From Adiantum capillus-veneris (lineage: Eukaryota > Streptophyta > Polypodiopsida > Polypodiales > Pteridaceae): 64,000 bases of DNA. Of the stretch, positions 57,450-64,000 are shown piece after piece. The translations under genes and the position numbers were made by a program. The notes under the pieces were generated by a model, which saw only the letters and a list, made by a program, of their open reading frames with translations, made no database searches and had not been told where the DNA came from. The stretch covers positions 117,746,043 through 117,810,042 of the forward strand of contig CM043960.1 of assembly GCA_014529385.2 (NCBI GenBank), given 5' to 3'. The first letter of the stretch is position 1; every line of letters starts with the position of its first letter.

Positions 57450-59072
57450 ATGAATATTAGGTGATGAGTGACCGAGTGCATATTTAGAGTTTTCTTATTG
57501 TTCCAAAAGATAATTTCCATTCCATTTACATTTCAATGAAGCATCTAGACAGGGGTTTAGTGCTTAGTGGAGTCTAGGGTCGGTGGACTGGCTAGATCTA
57601 CTCTTGAGAGATATAGGGAGTTGTGAGTGAGGTTGCTTTAAGCATTTTTACTCTTCAAATTTCTATGTATTGATTGAGTACTGATCCACCATCCGTTTTT
57701 TATCCTGTTTGTTTTGTTTTATTCATTTTCTTATGTTCTTTCATTTCTATACTTAGGAGTAGGATAAGTAAATCACATTCCAGTCAGATTTGGGGAAAAA
57801 GTCAGAGCCAAAAAACCAGAAAAACCATAACTTTGGCAAAAGGGCCATAAGACTCTGAAATTTTAAAAATCTGATCAAACAGAGCTGAAATTGATTCAAA
57901 TTACAAAGTGATAGCACCAAACACTGGGAAATACTTGTCAGAGAGAGCCTGTAAAATTTCATCAAATTTGGGCTCCAAAGTACGATCGCGATCGATGTAC
58001 CTCAGTGTCAAAATTGGACAAGATTGGACATGTGCCTTCCTGATAAGATTCTAAACAAGTTTGTCTAAAGCAACCACACCCAAAAACATCAAAAATCAAG
58101 GAAATCAGGCCACTTGGGTAAAACTAGCCTGACATACCCAGAAACTGCAAAATCTTGACTTTTGGTGATCCAAATGCAAAAAGACTTGGGGGATAGCCTT
58201 CAAACATCACTGTCTACAAGCATGCCAAATTTGGTTGAATTTGGGCCCCAAACTACGATCGCGATCGGTGTACCTAAGTGCCAGATTTTGACCAAATTTC
58301 ATCTGTGGGATCCTCAAGTGTATACAAACATAAAAGTCTAAAGGACCTAGAGCCAGAAACCTCAAAAAACTGGTCAAAACCACTGAATACAGATCCAAAT
58401 CAAAAACTGCTAAACTGGCATAGAAATTGACTTTCAGTAGACCAAAACACATCAAAACTGGGAAGAAACCATACAGAGGGATAGCCGGTACATAGGACAA
58501 CCCCAAATACCTTTCAAATCCCAAAACAAACACCAAAATCAAGTCAAATTGACAGATTCAGGAAATCGGGCACTTCATACCAAGAAACTGTAAATTCTTG
58601 ACTTTTTTGAGTCCAAATTCAAAACAATTTGGCAAGTAGTCTTAAAATAGCCTAGTAAACAAGCTGGTAAAATTTCATCAAATTTGGGATCCAAACTACG
58701 ATCGCGATCGGTGTACCTCAGTGCAAGATTTTGACCAGACTTTACCCACACATACACCTAGGTTATATAAGATACCAGGAGTTTTCAAAATTCAAAAAAG
58801 TGACCAAAATAGCCAAAAACAGCAGACAGACAGAAAACCACTGCAACAGACCAAGATCTGGTGAAAACTTGACTTTTTCTTGTCCAAATTCAAAAAGGTT
58901 TGGGGAGTAGACTGTACATATCATTGTCTACCATATCCACAAGTTTCATCCAATTTGGGCTCAAAACTACGATCGCGATCGGTGTACCATACTGACATTT
59001 TGAGTTGACACTTGGTGAGTAGGTAGCTGATAACTAGACAAACAACTTTCTCAAAAGAACCAGGGTCAAAAA

Positions 59073-59813
59073 TGTTAGGAAATAAGACGTAGCTAAATAG
59101 ATAATTGAGTAGATTCCTTAATGGAGAGAGACAGATTTATATACACGAGATTATAGAGAAGAGAGAGAGAGAGAGAGTACACACGATATACGTGGTTCAC
59201 CCAATGTGGGCTACGTCCACGGGAAAGCAGTCACTCAATGGCTTTAGTACTTCAAAACAAGAAGTAGTTTACAAACGGATTATACCGTTAATGGAGCTCC
59301 CGCCTTGCTTCACTCTCACCACCTCACACTCACCTTGTTGCATCAACTTCACACTATGAAATGTGTGTAGAAATGGCCTCCTTTTATAGGCCAAAAGGGC
59401 TACCCTCTCTTATGAGATACAGCCATGTGTAGCCGCCCTTGTGCGAATAAGTCCAAATCGGACCCTCCAATCCGCCCATGTGTGGCCGCCCTTGAGAAGA
59501 CAAGTCCGCTTTTGAATTCAGCCACCAGCCACCGGCCATTGACTTCCGACCACCGGCCACCGGCCATTGACTTCCGACCACCGGCCATCGGCCATTGACT
59601 ACCGGCCACCGGCCAACCGACCGGTTGTTTTCCGACCACTTTTCGACCGCCGTCCGGCCATAATATTCCGGCGAAAAAGAATATTCTGGCAAAAAAAGTC
59701 TTGGGGGCGGAGCCTTTAAAGTTGCCCCTGATTCTTGTCCGTGAAAATTTTGGTTTCCGGTGAGTGATTTTCCTTCACGCACGATGTCTTCTCCTCATAA
59801 TGGGGGCCTTACA
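59073..59813 (+). mobile_element. Insertion G: probable solo LTR in D's leader
   Basis: About 740 bases with ends TGTTAGG and CTTACA. It contains TATACGTGGTTCACCC and GGCTACGTCCACGGG, a motif pair I recall from plant LTRs of copia type, and TTTTATAGG near 59382. AAATGT occurs at both edges (59070-59075 and 59813-59818), so the exact target duplication and ends are uncertain. No ORF with a domain. Confidence 0.6.
59534..59620. repeat. 28-bp minisatellite in insertion G
   Basis: GGCCATTGACT units start at 59534, 59562 and 59590, exactly 28 bases apart. They are GC-rich (ACCGGCCA) and unlike the AT-rich surroundings. Confidence 0.92.
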
Positions 59814-60785
59814 AATGTGCGCTTTTACCACAGAAAATTACAAGGGTAAATCAGGCTCCATACTTAACAAAAAAACCAAAAGATAGTTGTCAAATAGGGC
59901 AAACACTGATCACTGATCCTTCATACCAAAATCTTGAGAAAATTCAAGTTTTTGTGATCCAAATGCAAAGTGGGTTTGGGAATAGACTAAACATACCCAT
60001 GTCTATCAACTCCTAAAATTTCATGCAAAAAGGAGCTGGAACTACGATCACGATCGGTGTATCCCAGTGACATTTTGGACTGAAAATTTTTGAGTGGGTA
60101 GCTTACATCTAGTGCAACATATTTTCCAAAAGGAGCAAGGTCAGAAAAGCAAAAGAAAGTGGTCAAACGTCCCAGTTACACAATCAAGCCAATAACAGTA
60201 AAACCACCTGGGATTTGGGTTTTCATTGGTCAAAACATCTCCAAATTCAAAAATACAAAGACACTTGGTATCAAGACATCAAGGGCTCGCTACTGTGCAA
60301 AAATCTTCCAAATCTATGGCAGGGGGTCAACGATCGCGATCGATGTACCTCTACACATGGGGGTATCTGACTTCATAAGTTTGTAGAACCGCTTGAGTAC
60401 ATCCCAAATCTCAAGTTTGAGTGAAAAATACCCTCTGGAAGCCAAGATACAAGCCAAAGTCCTGTGTTCTGATCCTGAGACTGTTTTGAGTGCTGTTTCA
60501 AGTGCAGTTTACTAAAAGTGCTCTAACTTTTGATAGACAACTCCAAATTGAGTCAGGTATAGCTAGGAAGAAAGCTTGCGGGCAATAGCACACAACTAGA
60601 CCTGAATTTTTCTAGGTTTCCTAAATCGAAACTTTTAGGGTACCTAGAACCAATTTCCAGAGACCAAAAATGTCACAAATTCCTGACTTTTTAGAGACTT
60701 GACCAGGGGCAAAAAGGGATTGTGTGCACTACACCAAGGTGTTCTTATCAAGGACCATCTTGAGAGTATTGAGTGAGGCTTAATC

Positions 60786-62336
60786 ATGACAACTCATCCA
60801 TTATTAGGGTTTCCCACTCAACTCAAAGCTATGCCACCTACACAAACAGCCGAAAATACTGCAACACCTATAACAAGAGGGTTGAGACAAGACCATGAGG
60901 CTTATCAATCATATCAAGGCAAACCTCAAGGCATGGCTCATGGATATTTGTCAAGTGATCATGTAGCTCACTGGAAGCCAAACCAATCAACTAAAATGCA
61001 GGAGTTTGGAAGAGCAAAAGTGAAAATTGCTGGAGACTTAGAGGAGAAGCATCCTCTAATCAACAAACCCAACGTGAGGTTCATCAAAGCAATGAAGCCA
61101 TGAGGGTTCTGACGGATTACACTTATGATGGCCTTTATAGGTTACCTATTGGGGATCAAAACAACTTCTATAGATATTTAAATTCCATCATTGAAGAGTT
61201 GACAGACTACAAGAACCTCTATGCCTTCACATACACAGATGACCAGGGAGTGCAAGTTCTAATGGTAGATAAGTATGGAAGAGAGTACAAACTTATCAGC
61301 CCAATTGAGCTAGAAAGATATACATACATGGGTACTCCAATCTCTACTGACTACTTTCAATCGAGTGTAAGCGTACCAGGGTTTTTTGAGACTGATTTGC
61401 AAGAAGCTAACATTGAAACAATGGGATCAAATGGACCTCAAACATCCAAAATAGCTATTCACGAGAGTGTAGCTCCTACCTCATTGAGTGGAACCAAGAG
61501 ACCACCAATTAGACTTACAAATCCATCAAACATTTCCAAAACATGTCTCAAAGGGGATTCCACTAGGATTTACTCCAAGACGAGAAGAAGGAACGAGGGA
61601 TGTCTTTGTGAGACACCCCAACATGCTAAGATACATGGTTGAACGAGAACCAATGAGACCATATCAATTGGCCAAATGTGTCAAAAAGAAGTATGATGGG
61701 TTAAGGGGTCCATACGTACATGCATCCTTGTTCAAACAAGTGTTAAGAGCCGAACAAGTATTTTATTTTCATACACAGTATGAGGGCTTTGGCTTAACCT
61801 TGGAGGGGATAGCATTGAATTGGTTCCAACCGTTGGACAAAAATGCCTTCTCAAACATTGAACAACTGTTGCAAGAATTTGTTGTGGAGTTCTCTAAAAG
61901 GGGAATCAAGCATAACACAGTGTCCCAAATCTATGCATTCAAGCAAAAAGAAGATGAGAGAGTGAAGGAAGCATCGCAACGCTTCAAAAAATATAGAGAG
62001 AGATGTCTGGAACGCGAGTTACCACAGGATGAAAGATTATCAATTCTCTTCATAGAGGGTTTGAAAAATGAAACTCTCAAGAAATATTTGCACTTAAAAG
62101 TATGTACTTCCTTTGAACAAGTCACGAGAGAAGTGTTATACCTAGTTGACAATTGCAAGGCCTATGGAGAGGTGACTGAAGATACAGACAATATGACTAG
62201 TATTGCCTCTTCTCCAAAGAGCAAACCCACCACAAAGCAAGATGTTAGAACTCCTTGGAAACCAATCATTGACCAAGTGGTTGAGGGGGTGATTAGAAGA
62301 ATAAACCAAGGCTACAAGCAAAACATAAATGTATGA
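60786..62336 (+). pseudogene. Element D Gag, frameshifted
   Basis: Three overlapping frames form one gene: 60786-61103 (MTTHPLLGF...), 61100-61642 (containing VLMVDKYGREYKLISPIEL, shared with B) and 61488-62336 (Gag domain: QYEGFGLTLEGIALNWFQPL, EFSKRGIKHNTVSQIYAF, RFKKYRERCL, EVLYLVDNCKAYGE). The offsets between frames are not multiples of three, so there are at least two indels near 61100 and 61600. In contrast to B, this copy has decayed by frameshift. Confidence 0.88.
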
Positions 62337-62605
62337 CATCCTCAATTGAGGATATGCAATACTTGCGGAGGGGTCACCCCACTCCATGGTGTAACACACA
62401 GCCAAAGCCACAATGTGTGTTAGGGCAAAAACTGCATCTTTTGAATGATGGGAGAGGGATAGTCAACTACACTTAACCAGCATATGTGCCACAACCCATG
62501 AGAAACCAATACTTCATGGATACAAATACGCTGATGTTCATAGCCAATCAAGAGCGTAGACCAGAGACCATTCTGGCTAAGCAATGAGTGGCATAAAATG
62601 GTAAC
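62337..62605 (+). pseudogene. Element D Gag continuation
   Basis: In another frame the text continues with HPTPWCNTQPKPQCVLGQKL, then MDTNTLMFIANQERRPETIL, which aligns with SLDERTLLFIANRGMSGQII of B's gag. Similarity ends near 62600. The zinc knuckles that should follow are not present before the window changes character. Confidence 0.7.
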
Positions 62606-64000
62606 CATCTTTTTGCAACATTTGTCATCCTACTCAATGTCCTCTTCCTCATATGTGTATATATTTTTCTACGCTATTAAGTTATCTAGAGTAAATTCCC
62701 CCTCTTCGTTTAACCTTTGTGGCGACACATACATTATACTCTTCCCAAAAATGTCACCTTAGTCATATATTTATATTACCACCCTTTTCTTTTTTGCTTT
62801 GTAAATAGAATAAGCATACAATAACCAACTATATACCCCCAAACTTTCTTACCTCTTGTGAATTAGTAGTAGAAAAATAATATATCCATCTTCCACCCCA
62901 TATAGATAAATTCCCATGGAAATCAACTCTCCACTTGTCTTTACCAAAGATTATGGTCCCTCTCTACAAGTCTTCTATGCCCCCTACATAGGTGGCCCAA
63001 TATCTCTTAAGAATATACATATAGTTTCTCTCCTTTGAAAAAGACTCCAATTGTATATTCTTTTCACAAGAAAATAATATTGGGCCCTCCTCTATTTGTT
63101 TAAGCATCATAACCTTTTGAAAAAGCATGATTCCCCTTGGATGCATACAAGCAAAGGGCCCATACAAGAAGACTTGGAAGCAAAAGGTTCCCTAGCCTAG
63201 TATGGACCTTCCAAACCTAATTCCTTGGTGCATGGGCATGAAGAATAGTCCAAATTCATATCAAACATGTTGAGAAGGTCAATTTTGCCTTTTGAAGCTT
63301 GTCATTCCGAGCTACAGGTAAAAAGTTATGGTCGAAATAGTGTAAATCTGTCAGATTCGCAGCAAAAGGAAACTGTAAATCAAGAGGGTGAGATCTTATT
63401 TTTCCCCTACTCATCTTCTAGAAGAGCAATGAGTGTTCAAGGTCACTTGCATGTGATGGGACCAACCTAAAGATGCTTTCTAAATGCCAAGAGAGACAAG
63501 TTGAGATACCCCGCAGGAGCCACCCGTAGGGCCTCATGGTGGGGCCCACCTACATTATGCACCCCTATGGAGCCTTCACGGTCTAAAATGATATTTTTGG
63601 TGAATAAATAGTCCCTTTTATGTCCAATATTCAATGAGTGGTCAAAGGACACTTAATTAGGTCTAATCACTTACTCTAATTAAGTGTAGCATAATCCCAC
63701 TCCTACACAACTATAAATAGCCCCCCTTGGAGAGACTCAAGGACACACACCTATATTTTCAACTTCATGTTGTTTCTTGATCAATAGTAGCGAAAACCCC
63801 AACTCTCCCTCTTTCACATCCTCCCTCCTAACCCTCCTCCTTGGAGAAAGTGCAACTCTATTCTCCACTCTTTCCATTCTACAATCTCTTACTCCATCAA
63901 CCCAATAAATCATTTGTAGCACCTCAATAACTTGTAAATACATCATGATCTCTCTCATGGTTATGTTAATGATCATGAAATCATCTTCAAAACTTTCAAG
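62606..64000 (+). other. Unassigned tail of window, LTR-like with promoter
   Basis: No supportable gene. The sequence is unlike D's gag. A strong TATA box is at 63711-63720 in an LTR-like context, 20 bases upstream of GGAGAGACTCAAGG. The start could be near TGTCATCC at about 62624. An LTR of a further insertion in D, on the plus strand, is the best guess; the rest is outside the window. Confidence 0.45.
63711..63720 (+). promoter_or_regulatory. TATA box near the window end
   Basis: CTATAAATAG followed by CCCCCCTTGG, the same core as in element E's LTR. Confidence 0.6.

Larger units (their letters stand above)
57450..60785 (+). other. Element D leader with tandem units and palindromes
   Basis: A 3.3-kb leader (interrupted by G). 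Units carry AATTTGGGCTCCAAACTACG-like text followed by ACGATCGCGATCGGTGTACC. Copies lie at 57982-58001, 58255-58274, 58698-58717, 58969-58988, 60044-60061 (one base changed) and 60330-60349. Spacings are 273, 443, 271, then 286 for the last pair. Between them, GACTTTT.GTGATCCAAAT and similar phrases recur. No gene. Confidence 0.85.
56013..64000 (+). mobile_element. Element D: plus-strand Tat/Athila-like retrotransposon, right part outside the window
   Basis: 5' LTR 56013-57430, tRNA-Asp primer site 57432-57449, long leader with palindromes, and a broken gag 60786-62600 related to B's gag (shared VD.YGREYK segment and FGLTLE domain). The pol region would lie to the right, or was displaced by the insertion that starts around 62.6 kb. 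It probably entered the outer end of A's LTR. Confidence 0.82.

Noticed and set aside
59384..59782. Minus-strand ORF with GRWPVV-type repeats
   Set aside because: Its repeats come from the 28-bp minisatellite; it lies within a probable solo LTR and has no domain.

Overview
The window is nuclear DNA of a land plant with a large, repeat-rich genome. The evidence is plant-type Ty3/gypsy retrotransposons with primer-binding sites for initiator tRNA-Met and tRNA-Asp, long microsatellites, a satellite array and deeply nested insertions. I found no single-copy host gene, rRNA, tRNA gene or CRISPR array. The species cannot be fixed from this; a seed-free vascular plant (fern or lycophyte) is a guess.

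Layout. 1-9196: gene-free repeats: microsatellites, a 109-bp tandem repeat, a 4.1-kb higher-order satellite (3730-7880) whose units carry palindromes centred on CTTAAG, and a 107-bp duplication. 9197 to about 56012: an old minus-strand gypsy element, here called A. Its two LTRs are at 9197-10683 and 54524-56012, and its gag, protease, RT and RNase H are cut into pieces by later insertions. These are F (11667-13233, flanked by a 51-bp duplication), B (14535-33624), E (34187-44015, TSD GCTTA) and C (44881-54077, TSD ACATT). Removing E and C rejoins A's gag reading frame exactly, which proves the nesting. From 56013 a plus-strand element D, related to B, runs beyond the window. It holds an LTR-like insertion G at about 59073-59813 and another LTR-like sequence from about 62.6 kb.

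B is a giant (19 kb) Tat/Athila-like element. One reading frame of about 3290 codons carries gag, two zinc knuckles, protease, RT, RNase H, an integrase with a 126-residue tandem duplication of its H2C2 zinc module, and then a second aspartic-protease-like domain. A separate 1105-codon coiled-coil ORF with no recognised function lies between pol and the 3' LTR. All are interrupted by stop codons but show no net frameshift. C carries only gag and protease, uses the same kind of primer site as B, and is probably non-autonomous. E is the youngest: LTRs of about 2.7 kb, a 1093-codon PR-RT-RH-IN-chromodomain ORF, and an apparent gag first exon with a splice donor inside the LTR.

The most interesting signals are: (1) palindromes with an ATCGCGAT core at 270-300 bp spacing in non-coding parts of B and D, with a different version in each; (2) the LTR-encoded, phase-0 spliced gag exon of E with an unrelated 147-aa ORF in the intron; (3) the 1105-codon extra ORF, the second protease and the duplicated H2C2 module of B; (4) decay of A, B and C mostly by stops compatible with C-to-T (or G-to-A) change, TAG being the commonest.
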